Source: Desulfobacula sp. (GTDB lineage Bacteria > Desulfobacterota > Desulfobacteria > Desulfobacterales > Desulfobacteraceae). From it: a stretch of DNA of 64,000 bases. The stretch covers positions 1-64,000 of the forward strand of contig NZ_JAUWQB010000006.1 in the NCBI RefSeq assembly GCF_030611305.1, read 5' to 3'. Each line of letters opens with the position of its first letter. The stretch's first letter is position 1. The position numbers were made by a program, and so were the translations under genes. The notes under the pieces were generated by a model. The model saw only the letters and a program-made list of their open reading frames with translations, was not told the DNA's origin and searched no databases. This document shows, piece by piece, positions 1 through 9,037 of the stretch.

Positions 1-323
1 TCTAATATGAGATTTTAAAAGGCTAAAAACAAAATCAGGTGAAATAGCAAACGATATGAGCAAAAAAAAATTGAAAAATTGGGTGAAATTTAATAGGGAT
101 ATTATATTTCTGCTATATTTTGAATGGTTTCAACACCCTTCTTTAGGCAAAAAGTAAATCGTTCAACTTTATTCCTCTAAAGTTGATTTTAGAAATATCT
201 TTACAGGCATTAGAAATGTTGCTACAAAATTCTAAATCCAGATTTTTCGCTTATCTGGTTGGATATCATTCAAATTTACAAGATACACAGAACCACACAT
301 TAATTAGTTAGGAGCAATATGAT

Positions 324-908
324 ATGTCTCCGTTAGAGCAAGTTCAGCAAGCTTTCCTTCAACTTAGTTGGGCAATTAAGCTTTCCTCCTTCTTACAAAA
401 ACATCTGCCCACAAATAAGGTTGATTTTGATCATTTTCATTCTGTTGATGACCCAGATGACCCAGATGGTTGCATTTGTTTGCCGGACGACCAATTTAAC
501 AGCATTAATGACATTTATCTTGGTGCTGAGAACGCTATTCTAAGGTCTGTTGGTGATCTCTTTTTAGCTTTTGATACTGCACTAGGTGAAGCTGGCAAAA
601 AGAATGACCCTTCTGCACAAGATTCCTTCGGCCAGCTCAGAATTCTTATCTACATGAGCAGGTGTTCATTCGCCCATAACGTGCTCGCACCCTGTTGGGA
701 AGTTCGAGGCAAATACCGCCGCCAAATAGAAATAAAGCTTACGGATATTTCTCTGCAACTAGATTTAAGGGAGCTAGCCGATAAACCATTCGACATTAAG
801 CAAATAGGCGGCTATTTACAATTATTCAAGATCAAAGACTATATCATCCAGATACTTACTCCTAACCAGGCCATGAAGGCGGATGGGATCAACGCTGGCG
901 GTAATTAG
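324..908 (+). CDS. Hypothetical protein (possible integron cassette-type ORFan)
   Basis: 194-aa ORF with no recognised family; followed by a degenerate attC-like 3' end (GTTATGC at 961). Confidence 0.55.
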   Translation: MSPLEQVQQAFLQLSWAIKLSSFLQKHLPTNKVDFDHFHSVDDPDDPDGCICLPDDQFNSINDIYLGAENAILRSVGDLFLAFDTALGEAGKKNDPSAQDSFGQLRILIYMSRCSFAHNVLAPCWEVRGKYRRQIEIKLTDISLQLDLRELADKPFDIKQIGGYLQLFKIKDYIIQILTPNQAMKADGINAGGN

Positions 909-989
909 GAATAGCACTTTTAGTAAATCAAGCTGTGGCGGCCCACCGCTTATGGCCGACGTTATGCATCACAGGGTAGGAAATAACCA

Positions 990-1643
990 TTGAAGGCATT
1001 TGCTGAGTATTTTGAAGAAGATGGATTGCTGTATAGGAGGAATACACTTCTTCAGTTTGGGGATAGTTGGGATCTTATAGGAAGTGTAGTGCTTGCTAAT
1101 CCTGGCAGTGCGGAGCCTATGACTGCTGCTTCTAATGATATTTTAGCTTTAGTGTCTGCATTTTATGAGAAGTATCGGGTGGGAGATAATTTTCAATCAA
1201 AAAACTGGCATGAGTTTTCACCGGACTCAACAATGAGGTTTGTAGAGAAGATATTTAACGGTTGGTATATCGGTCAAAATATAACGCTCAACGGGGTAAT
1301 ACAGCTATTCAATACATTCAATATAAAGAATCAAAACCTTAAAGAGGCTGTTGCACAAATTGGCGTTGAATCAGATCTTTTGTTTTCTTACAATGTTTAC
1401 AAATATTTCAATGACAAGCCCACATACTTTGGTTTTAGTGATGTGGTGTTAGGAAACGATGTGCTTCGTAATGTGGCAATGAATATATTTAGCAAGTCTT
1501 CTGATGTGGTAAGAAGTATTTATAACAGCGAATTCTCGAAGAATTCTTTTTATCACCCAAAGTATATTAATCATGCATATGGTCAAAGTCACTTTCAGAA
1601 GTACAAGAATGACGTTCTTGCGACTATAGTAAAAAATGCATAA
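990..1643 (+). CDS. Hypothetical protein, weakly DUF1643-like (VVLANPGSAEP motif)
   Basis: 217-aa ORF with a TTG start; its stop codon lies inside the attC-like site, typical of gene cassettes. Confidence 0.6.
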   Translation: MKAFAEYFEEDGLLYRRNTLLQFGDSWDLIGSVVLANPGSAEPMTAASNDILALVSAFYEKYRVGDNFQSKNWHEFSPDSTMRFVEKIFNGWYIGQNITLNGVIQLFNTFNIKNQNLKEAVAQIGVESDLLFSYNVYKYFNDKPTYFGFSDVVLGNDVLRNVAMNIFSKSSDVVRSIYNSEFSKNSFYHPKYINHAYGQSHFQKYKNDVLATIVKNA

Positions 1644-1715
1644 CAAACCAATCAACTTCGCTCCCTTTGGTCGCCGGACGCTCCTAACGTCGCGCCGGTG
1701 ATTGGAGCGTTAAAT
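1638..1715 (+). other. attC-like recombination site
   Basis: GCATAAC-aaa-CCAATCA ... TGATTGG-agc-GTTAAAT: paired R''/L'' and L'/R' boxes with equal 3-nt spacers; 78 bp; contains the stop codon of the upstream ORF. Confidence 0.5.
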
Positions 1716-1812
1716 TTTATTTGCTGACAATCTTAACCAAATCCATTCTTTCATATTCAAGTCAATAATATAGAAAATTGAATTAGCACGGTTGACACCG
1801 TTAACAAGAAAA

Positions 1813-2865
1813 TTAGGGATCAGTTGGATAAATTTGCTTCATACTTTGCTCTAATTCATCAAGAATAGATGCCCCATCAGTTTTGATTTTAACCAATGAC
1901 CGAAGATAGATATCCGTTGTGGTTGCCCTTTTATGTCTCAGGAATTTTTGAATTTTTATCAAAGGCCAATTTTTATATGCGAGTTGTACCGCTATATGGT
2001 GCCGAATAGCATGAAGCCCAAAGGATTTTACATTAGCTTTTTTGCAAAGTCTGGGCAAAATATTATCAATGGTGTATTTAGAAAGCAGTTTGCCTTTCTG
2101 GCTTGGGAATAGCCAAGGGCAATCTTTTGTGCAGCCTTTTATTCTTTTTTGTAAAATATTCCTTAAAGATTTACTCATATCAATTGTGTCTGCTTCATAA
2201 GTGCCGCTTTTCCGTTTTCGTGTCCAAAGCGTTAAAGCATTATCCTTTAAATCAACATCATCAAAGGAAAGTTGTCGTAATTCGCCTGACCTTGCTGCCG
2301 TGTGGTATGTTGTCCGAATAATATCAGATTCAAATTCATTGGCTATATCAATGATGGCTTGAATGTCTTTTGCCGGGGGAACATATTTCTTGAATGGTTT
2401 TTCTTTATAATCATCAATCGGGGAAGTTGGATCATTGGCAATCATGTGTCTATTTCGAAGATAATTAAAAAGAGATTTAATTTCGCGTTTGTAACGATTT
2501 GCTTTTTTCCCACTGGATGAATCAAATATATAATCAAGATATTCTTCTATCATTATAGAATCAACAGCATTGATATCCGGATCTTGCTCCCAAAAACGGA
2601 TCATAGATTTGTAAATATTGACTTTGTATCGATATGTATTGAGTTTGAAGCCCCTTCTTTTGCAATGTTCAAGGTAGCGCAAACTCGCTTCTGAAGTTTT
2701 CAATTGGATCTGATCGGGTTCCGGGTTCAGTAGGTTTTCTCTCCTGGTATTCTCCCATGTCTTTGCTTCTCTTTTGGTTTTGAACCCTCTTTTCTTTTCT
2801 CTTGGGCATCCGGTGACTCTCGAATCTCCAATCCATGCTTTTGTTTTTGGGTCTTGATATGCCAT
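1813..2865 (-). CDS. Tyrosine recombinase/integrase
   Basis: Catalytic motifs HTAARSGELRQL, LHAIRHHIAVQLA and LRHKRATTTDIYLR; basic N-terminal DNA-binding region. Confidence 0.93.
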   Translation of the reverse strand: MAYQDPKTKAWIGDSRVTGCPREKKRGFKTKREAKTWENTRRENLLNPEPDQIQLKTSEASLRYLEHCKRRGFKLNTYRYKVNIYKSMIRFWEQDPDINAVDSIMIEEYLDYIFDSSSGKKANRYKREIKSLFNYLRNRHMIANDPTSPIDDYKEKPFKKYVPPAKDIQAIIDIANEFESDIIRTTYHTAARSGELRQLSFDDVDLKDNALTLWTRKRKSGTYEADTIDMSKSLRNILQKRIKGCTKDCPWLFPSQKGKLLSKYTIDNILPRLCKKANVKSFGLHAIRHHIAVQLAYKNWPLIKIQKFLRHKRATTTDIYLRSLVKIKTDGASILDELEQSMKQIYPTDP

Positions 2866-3052
2866 TTTGATAATCCCTTTCTTTTAGGTAATCCAAGACA
2901 TCATTAACGAAGAATCTAGCTGATTTTGCTGTACGACCAAGACCAATAAATATGTGAGGATATTCTCTCCAGGTTTTTTTAATGGTTGCAGTAGAACAAT
3001 AGAGAATTTTTGATAAACCTTCGATGTTAACGATGTCGTTGGATGAGTTCAT
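2669..3052 (-). CDS. AlpA/MerR-like helix-turn-helix protein (putative excisionase)
   Basis: VNIEGLSKILYCSTATIKKTWREYPHIFIGLGRTAKSARFFVNDVLDYLKERD resembles helix-turn-helix excisionases; C-terminal part overlaps int out of frame. Confidence 0.6.
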   Translation of the reverse strand: MNSSNDIVNIEGLSKILYCSTATIKKTWREYPHIFIGLGRTAKSARFFVNDVLDYLKERDYQNGISRPKNKSMDWRFESHRMPKRKEKRVQNQKRSKDMGEYQERKPTEPGTRSDPIENFRSEFALP

Positions 3053-3063
3053 TTCAATTTCTC

Positions 3064-4368
3064 CTATGCAGCATTATCCGGTAACAAACCAAGCTCTTTT
3101 CTTTTTTCAAGTGATTCTACATATTTGTTATTGATTCGTTGAAATTTTGCTTTTTTCTTTTCAACACGTTTTGAGAATTCAATATCAACTAAATTGTTAA
3201 TGTATAGGTGATTCCTAAATGATTCAAAGGTATTAAGCAGGTTGATATCTTCAGGTGCTATCTCGCATCCTGTTTCTAATTCTAAAGCTGCAAATGAGGA
3301 CATTAATCCTAAAATCTGTTGGGAAAGTCTTGTTTTATCGGCATTTGCAGCCTTTGCCCTTATTAATGGGTTCCCTACAGGGCAGTTATTAAAACCGTTT
3401 TGAATTTTCTCCCACCAGGGAAGTGTTTTCCTTTGATGCGACTGTTTTTCTGGATGACTTTGGAATTTTAACCATTTAACGGTACAGTATGCCCAAGCAT
3501 TATCGATAAAGCTAAAAAGATCATCAATTGAATCAATACCAATTTCTTTCAGGATTTCTCGCCTTAATTGAAATTCCGTTCTTATAACTTTGAATCCTTT
3601 TGGAACTTCTGATAAATTCCAAATATCGAAAAGCCAAGTTTTATTGGACTTTTGAATAATTTCTAATACTTTGTCGTAGAATCTGACCTTCATTTTGTTT
3701 TTTCCAATGTCAATGCCCGTAAGTTTTTTATGACTTCTATGGATACAAACATTATCAAGGCGCACATCATCGGTAGTTGCTCTCCTAACAGCATAGTCTA
3801 AGATTTTGGTAGACCATAGAGAATCAGAGAATAATGCATCAACACATAAGTCAAGGCGACTGATCCTTGCTTTTTGAATTTTAGCACCGACTTGATGTAA
3901 AAAATTAAGAATAAATTGAATTGCGTTATAGAGACCTTTTCTCCAAAGAGTTTCTGAGCGAATAGTAACTATTATATTTGGCATTGCTTGAGTTGTGGTT
4001 GAATTAGCGATTGCTAAGGAATATTCTTTATTCCAAATGATCCATTCACGGCCGTTTGCACCGGTGGCTTTAACATCGAAGATATATTCATTATTGATTT
4101 TATCCAGCTTGAAAGAAACTGGTACATCTTTTTTGTTCAATCGAGCTAAAGCCTTTGCTTCTGCTAAAATAGAAAAAAAAGTCGGCGCATTTTCCATTAT
4201 GGTATCAAGAGTAATGACTAATGTGTCAACATTGGAGGCTAATACTTTCACACTATAATCAACCTTCAGATTTATCTTTGCAGGGTGGCTGGTAGTAGTT
4301 CGCACCCTTTTAGAATTGCTACAAGATCGGGTGATTGGACTTTGATTCTTTTTGTTTAATTTTGTCAT
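3064..4368 (-). CDS. Replication initiation factor, Rep_trans-like (rolling-circle type)
   Basis: ISRLDLCVDALF, KVRFYDKVLEI and RTEFQLRREI motifs of replication initiation factors. Confidence 0.65.
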   Translation of the reverse strand: MTKLNKKNQSPITRSCSNSKRVRTTTSHPAKINLKVDYSVKVLASNVDTLVITLDTIMENAPTFFSILAEAKALARLNKKDVPVSFKLDKINNEYIFDVKATGANGREWIIWNKEYSLAIANSTTTQAMPNIIVTIRSETLWRKGLYNAIQFILNFLHQVGAKIQKARISRLDLCVDALFSDSLWSTKILDYAVRRATTDDVRLDNVCIHRSHKKLTGIDIGKNKMKVRFYDKVLEIIQKSNKTWLFDIWNLSEVPKGFKVIRTEFQLRREILKEIGIDSIDDLFSFIDNAWAYCTVKWLKFQSHPEKQSHQRKTLPWWEKIQNGFNNCPVGNPLIRAKAANADKTRLSQQILGLMSSFAALELETGCEIAPEDINLLNTFESFRNHLYINNLVDIEFSKRVEKKKAKFQRINNKYVESLEKRKELGLLPDNAA

Positions 4369-4388
4369 TGAAACGTCTCCTTATTTTG

Positions 4389-4453
4389 GAGAGTTCGTTG
4401 ACACTCAGGCAGTGGGCTGGTAAGATTAGCTGTTGAGTGTTCTTTGAACTCTC
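4389..4453. repeat. Imperfect inverted repeat upstream of rep
   Basis: Arms 4389-4412 and 4430-4453 share GAGAGTTC-N3-GACACTCA-CAG in inverted orientation. Confidence 0.7.
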
Positions 4454-4465
4454 AGGGTTATAGGT

Positions 4466-4510
4466 CAAGCACTCAGACTTTCCCGAGACGGGGTGCTTGG
4501 CCTTTTTTTT
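4466..4510 (+). terminator. Rho-independent terminator-like hairpin on the + strand, opposite to flanking genes
   Basis: CAAGCAC ... GTGCTTG stem followed by GGCC and a run of T. Confidence 0.6.
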
Positions 4511-5066
4511 ATTCAGAGCCATTCTCTGAATCTCCATTTAACTCAATAATTTTATCTTCCAATACTTTTTGGGTTTTTGAAAAAGTTTTTTTCCAGTTTT
4601 TACGTATGGCTTCATTTAAATCTCGTATAGAACGTATACCCTCAATAAATCCTGGAATACTTAAAGCTACCTTGAGAGTACGAATTTGAAATTCTAAAAC
4701 ATATTCAATAAAGCTCTTGCGAGTTAAGTCAATTCTGTTTGCAAGATGATCAATTTTAATTGCTAAATCAGTATTCAGCCTTATGGAAACACTGCCTTTT
4801 TTTGGATGTTCTCCATCAACAACTATTCGCTTCTCGGCTTCATTTATAACTGGTCGTACTGATTGTTTGAATTGCCTAAGAAGCAGGGTGAGCTTAACTA
4901 AACCGATATTTTTTTGTAAATTGAGTTCGTCATATCCAACTTCAATAAGGTTGTGAATAGCCTCACTTCTTGTTATGTGGCCTCTTTTCGCAAGATTATC
5001 TATTAAACGGATTATTTTAGGATCAAGCCAAATCGAAACCATTATTTTTTTAGTTGTGTTATCCAT
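4509..5066 (-). CDS. Tandem ribbon-helix-helix DNA-binding protein
   Basis: Two RHH-like segments: VSIWLDPKIIRLIDNLAKRGHITRSEAIHNLIEVG and VSIRLNTDLAIKIDHLANRIDLTRKSFIEYVLEF. Confidence 0.7.
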   Translation of the reverse strand: MDNTTKKIMVSIWLDPKIIRLIDNLAKRGHITRSEAIHNLIEVGYDELNLQKNIGLVKLTLLLRQFKQSVRPVINEAEKRIVVDGEHPKKGSVSIRLNTDLAIKIDHLANRIDLTRKSFIEYVLEFQIRTLKVALSIPGFIEGIRSIRDLNEAIRKNWKKTFSKTQKVLEDKIIELNGDSENGSE

Positions 5067-5079
5067 AGCGCCTCCTTTT

Positions 5080-5118
5080 GTAAATTTTTAATATTTACTG
5101 TAAATTCTCAAAGTTTAC
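5080..5118. promoter_or_regulatory. Tandem palindromic operator, GTAAA-N9-TTTAC twice at 20-bp spacing
   Basis: 5080-5098 GTAAATTTTTAATATTTAC and 5100-5118 GTAAATTCTCAAAGTTTAC, just upstream of the RHH gene start (5066). Confidence 0.7.
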
Positions 5119-5366
5119 GCTACTTGTCAACACTTATTTTAAAAAATTATATTATTTGTGTTTTTCCCCTGAAAACCCGCTTAGCTTGAAATGAGATGAT
5201 CCAGGCATCAAGAAAAAAAATGGTTTCTAAATTTTTTTAAAGGGTAAAAAAATTCAGACACTCCGTTTTATTTTCTTGACCCCTGGCTCCCTTCATTTTT
5301 AGAGAAGGCGGGTTCAGGGGAAAATTTATAATTATAATCTTTTTTATTAATAGATCCCTCCGGGGG

Positions 5367-5385
5367 CCAGGTTTTGAAAACCTGG
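5367..5385. repeat. Short palindrome CCAGGTTTTGAAAACCTGG
   Basis: 9-bp arms around a central base. Confidence 0.7.
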
Positions 5386-5397
5386 ACAAACATAATA

Positions 5398-5456
5398 TTG
5401 TTCACGTCCTCATGACTTCGGGCATAGCCTCGAATTCATCATGATGACGTGAACAA
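5398..5456. repeat. Long nested inverted repeat (cruciform)
   Basis: TTGTTCACGTCCTCATGA / TCATGATGACGTGAACAA (17 of 18 paired) with an inner TTCGGGC...GCCTCGAA stem. Confidence 0.8.
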
Positions 5457-5609
5457 TTTGGCTGTAGTAACAAAATTATGAACTATTTTTTATTCAAAAA
5501 GTTGAGGAGATTTTAGAGGGTCGAAATTTTTTTGACACCATTTTTGACACCACTGAAACAAAAAAAGGAATTGAAAGCGGTTGCTTAAAATTCCTAAGAT
5601 GTTTGTTGG

Positions 5610-5701
5610 TGGCGGAGAAATAGAGATTCGAACTCTAGAAGGGTAACAACACCCTTACTCGCTTAGCAGGCGAGCGCCTTCAGCCACTCGGCCATTTCTC
5701 C
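5610..5701 (-). tRNA. tRNA-Ser(GCU)
   Basis: Reverse strand GGAGAAATGGCCGAGTGGCTGAAGGCGCTCGCCTGCTAAGCGAG...TTCGAATCTCTATTTCTCCGCCA; anticodon GCT, long variable arm, encoded CCA. Confidence 0.95.
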
Positions 5702-5714
5702 GCATGTTGTATTG

Positions 5715-5802
5715 TGGCGGAGGAGGTAGGATTCGAACCCACGAAGCTTTGACACTTAACGGTTTTCAAGACCGCCGCCTTCAGCCGCTCGGCCACTCCT
5801 CC
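5715..5802 (-). tRNA. tRNA-Ser(UGA)
   Basis: Reverse strand GGAGGAGTGGCCGAGCGGCTGAAGGCGGCGGTCTTGAAAACCG...TTCGAATCCTACCTCCTCCGCCA; anticodon TGA. Confidence 0.95.
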
Positions 5803-5957
5803 GAAATTGACCCAAATCTTATATCATTTTGTTAAAAACAGGTCAATACTTAAGTGACAAAATTAAAATTTGGTAAAATCATCTTATCATTGACAGGGAG
5901 GATAGTTGCGCTATAGTTAAGAGATTTTAAGTTAACCAAATTAACAGGAGATAATAG

Positions 5958-6410
5958 ATGAGGCAGAAAATAAGATTTGAGAAAAACATTAAAGGCGAAA
6001 AACTCACAATTCTGGAATTCAGTGAAGTGGATCCCGGTGTCGTCATACTGCTCCATGAAGAAGAGTATAATCTTGAAGAGATGACAAAGGCTTCTGAAGA
6101 AGGCGCCCAGGCTTTTTCCAGATTGATGAGAAGGCGAACCTTTTTCCCCGCTTCATATCTTTGTGAGAAGCTGTTTGAGAATACCATGGAATTTTTTAGA
6201 AACAAGGCAGAAGAAAAGATCACCATTGAATATGATGATGTAGAAGCTTTTCCCAAAGAGGAAGAATTCCAGCTGGAAGATGAAGATGTAGAGCTTGATA
6301 AAATACTGGAGGAAGATGGGACCACCGACGAAGATGAGATTAAGGAAATAGATTCCAAAGATGATACCCCGAAATTTACCCCTGAAGATACTTCTGAACA
6401 TGAAAATTAG
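5958..6410 (+). CDS. Conserved hypothetical acidic protein
   Basis: 150-aa ORF directly upstream of argS with a good gene context. Confidence 0.7.
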   Translation: MRQKIRFEKNIKGEKLTILEFSEVDPGVVILLHEEEYNLEEMTKASEEGAQAFSRLMRRRTFFPASYLCEKLFENTMEFFRNKAEEKITIEYDDVEAFPKEEEFQLEDEDVELDKILEEDGTTDEDEIKEIDSKDDTPKFTPEDTSEHEN

Positions 6411-6412
6411 AG

Positions 6413-8086
6413 TTGATGATGAAACATACAATTAAAAGAATTGTTCTTGATGCTGCTCAAAAAGCCTTTGAAAATGGTGCGTTGGTGTCAGAGCAGATCC
6501 CTGAAATGGAGATAGAAGAACCCCGACATCAAGCCCATGGAGATTTTTCCACAAACTTTGCAATGGTTTCAGCCGCTGTTCAGAAAATGGCACCACGGAA
6601 AATTGCCGAAATCCTGGTATCCTTAATTGAAACCGGAAGTTTGATTGAAAAGGTTGAGATAGCCGGTCCTGGATTTATCAACTTTTTTCTTTCAAACAAA
6701 GCATGGTATCCAGTGATTGATCAGATTTTTGAACAGGATAAAAGATATGGTGCTTCTGACATTGGTAAGAATGAAAAAGTGCAGGTGGAATTTGTCAGTG
6801 CCAATCCTACAGGACCCTTGCACGTAGGGCATGGAAGGGGTGCAGCTGTAGGGGATTCTGTGGGAAACATTCTTTGTTTTGCAGGGTTTGATGTTCAAAA
6901 AGAGTATTATATTAATGATTCGGGTCGCCAGATAAGAACCCTTGGTACATCTGTCTGGGTAAGGCTGCTGCAAAAGTCAGGGAAAGAAGTCGAGTTTCCT
7001 GAGGACTGTTATAAGGGTGACTATATCATAGATCTGGCCAGTGAGATCCATGAAAAAGAGGGTGACAAGTTTATCCAAAAAGATGAGGACGAAGCCATTG
7101 CCTATTGTGCAAAATTTGCAGCAAAGAAAATTCTTAAAGGCATAAAAGAAGACCTGTCAGATTTTGGCATCACGTTTGATCAATGGTTCAGTGAGCAAAG
7201 CCTGTATGATGCAGGAAGAGTTCAAAAAGCCATTGATGACTTTAAAACAAAAGATCTGATTTATAAAGAGGATGGCGCACTCTGGTTCAGGGCACAGGAT
7301 TTTGGTGATGAGAAAAACAGGGTGGTCGTCAGAAATAACGGCCTGACAACATATTTTGCTTCAGATATTGCCTATCATATGGAGAAATATGAACGGGGAT
7401 TTGACAGGGTCATTGATGTCTGGGGAGCAGATCACCATGGATATATTAAAAGAATTGACGCATCTGTTGTTGCATCGGGCAGAAAAAGCGAACAATTTGA
7501 AGTCATATTGGTTCAACTGGTTAACCTGCTTCGCGGGGGCAAGCCTTTCCAGATGTCCAAAAGGGCCGGTGATTTTGTCACATTAAAAAATATTGTTGAT
7601 GAAGTGGGAAAAGATGCTGCAAGGTTTATGTTTTTAAGCCGCAGTTATGATTCCGGCCTTGATTTTGATCTTGAGCTTGCCAAACAGAAAAATTCTGACA
7701 ACCCCGTCTATTATGTTCAATATGTTCATGCAAGAATAACCGGTATTCTTTTAAAGGCAAAACAGGAAAATATTATTCAAGACATTGATTTTAATAAGGG
7801 GAAAAATATTCATTTGCTGAATGCGGTGGAAGAAATTAATCTCATAAAAATATTGAATGCGTTTAAAGAGAATGTGGAAAAGAGCGCTCAAACATTGCAT
7901 CCTCATGTGATTTTTACATACCTGATGAGTCTTGCGTCTGCATTCCATAGCTATTATAATAAACACAAGGTCATTACAGACGATCAAGAACAGACGTTGG
8001 CCCGATTAAGCCTTGTTCTGGGAGTGAAGAAAGTCATTAGAAACGCCTTGACACTTCTTGGGGTTACAGCACCTGAAAGAATGTAA
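6413..8086 (+). CDS. argS: Arginyl-tRNA synthetase
   Basis: [48 protein letters not shown]. Confidence 0.98.
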   Translation: MMMKHTIKRIVLDAAQKAFENGALVSEQIPEMEIEEPRHQAHGDFSTNFAMVSAAVQKMAPRKIAEILVSLIETGSLIEKVEIAGPGFINFFLSNKAWYPVIDQIFEQDKRYGASDIGKNEKVQVEFVSANPTGPLHVGHGRGAAVGDSVGNILCFAGFDVQKEYYINDSGRQIRTLGTSVWVRLLQKSGKEVEFPEDCYKGDYIIDLASEIHEKEGDKFIQKDEDEAIAYCAKFAAKKILKGIKEDLSDFGITFDQWFSEQSLYDAGRVQKAIDDFKTKDLIYKEDGALWFRAQDFGDEKNRVVVRNNGLTTYFASDIAYHMEKYERGFDRVIDVWGADHHGYIKRIDASVVASGRKSEQFEVILVQLVNLLRGGKPFQMSKRAGDFVTLKNIVDEVGKDAARFMFLSRSYDSGLDFDLELAKQKNSDNPVYYVQYVHARITGILLKAKQENIIQDIDFNKGKNIHLLNAVEEINLIKILNAFKENVEKSAQTLHPHVIFTYLMSLASAFHSYYNKHKVITDDQEQTLARLSLVLGVKKVIRNALTLLGVTAPERM

Positions 8087-8088
8087 AA

Positions 8089-8757
8089 ATGATATCCTTT
8101 AAGGGGATTTTAAAATATTTAATTTACATATTTATTGCCGGCTGGATGTTTTTACTGGGCATCATGGTTGGACGAGGGTCTTCTCCTGTGAAGTTTGATA
8201 CCCAGAAATTTCAAAAAAGACTCGAGATCATTGCCAGTGAATTCGGAGAAAAAAAAGGTACTCAGAAAAAAATTGATTTAAAATTTTACGATGTCCTTGA
8301 TCATCCTGTGCCTGAAGAAAGCGTGCCTCCCCAAAAGAAACCATTGGAAATTATTCCCAAAAAAGAAATAATTGTTACAAAGAACATGATCCCGCTGAAG
8401 ACAAGCAGAAAAAAACAGACCTTTAAACCAAAAGCAAACAAGGCAGAGACAGATATTAAAATTAGCGAAACATTAAAAACAAGTAAAGCCTCAAAAATAA
8501 AACAAGGAGAATACACGATTCAAATCGCAGCCTATAAAAATTTTAGAGATGCAGTTTCTCATATGGCAATGCTTGAAAAAAAAGGATTCTCTTCCTACAG
8601 GATAAAAGGCCAGAAAGAGGGTGTGACCTGGTACAGAATCAGAACCGGTTCCTTTGTAACCCGTGATGAGGCAAAAAAACTTAAAGAAAAGTTGGATAAA
8701 GCCAGGATAAATTCAATGATTATTAAAAGGGATAAAAATGAAGATATCAACAGATGA
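8089..8757 (+). CDS. SPOR-domain membrane protein
   Basis: N-terminal TM helix and C-terminal YTIQIAAYKNFRDAVSHMAMLEKKGFSSYRI...WYRIRTGSFVTRDEAKKL. Confidence 0.88.
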   Translation: MISFKGILKYLIYIFIAGWMFLLGIMVGRGSSPVKFDTQKFQKRLEIIASEFGEKKGTQKKIDLKFYDVLDHPVPEESVPPQKKPLEIIPKKEIIVTKNMIPLKTSRKKQTFKPKANKAETDIKISETLKTSKASKIKQGEYTIQIAAYKNFRDAVSHMAMLEKKGFSSYRIKGQKEGVTWYRIRTGSFVTRDEAKKLKEKLDKARINSMIIKRDKNEDINR

Positions 8758-9025
8758 AGTCACAAAGATTGCCCATCTTGCCCGACTGGAGATTGATGTG
8801 TCGCAAAAAGAGAAAATGGCGGAGCAGCTGAGCCATATTTTGCAATATATTGATAAGCTCAAGGATGTTGATGTCGAGGGTGTCAAGCTTTTTTCAGGAG
8901 CTGCTTTTATGAACAATGTATTGAGAGATGATGAATTGAAAGTATCGCCAGGCCCTGATGTTACGCTTGCCAATGCACCGCAGAGAGATGAAGATTTCTA
9001 TATAGTTCCAAGAATTGTGAAATAA
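8738..9025 (+). CDS. gatC: Asp/Glu-tRNA amidotransferase subunit C
   Basis: EVTKIAHLARLEID...LSHILQYIDKLKDVDVEGV. Confidence 0.96.
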   Translation: MKISTDEVTKIAHLARLEIDVSQKEKMAEQLSHILQYIDKLKDVDVEGVKLFSGAAFMNNVLRDDELKVSPGPDVTLANAPQRDEDFYIVPRIVK

Positions 9026-9037
9026 GGATAATATTAA

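Noticed and set aside
4319-4537. 72-aa minus-strand ORF between rep and the RHH gene
   Set aside because: Falls on the inverted repeat/terminator region and overlaps both neighbours; more likely noncoding.
5927-6358. 143-aa Ser-rich minus-strand ORF
   Set aside because: Antisense to an acidic (Glu/Asp-rich) protein, which explains the Ser richness.
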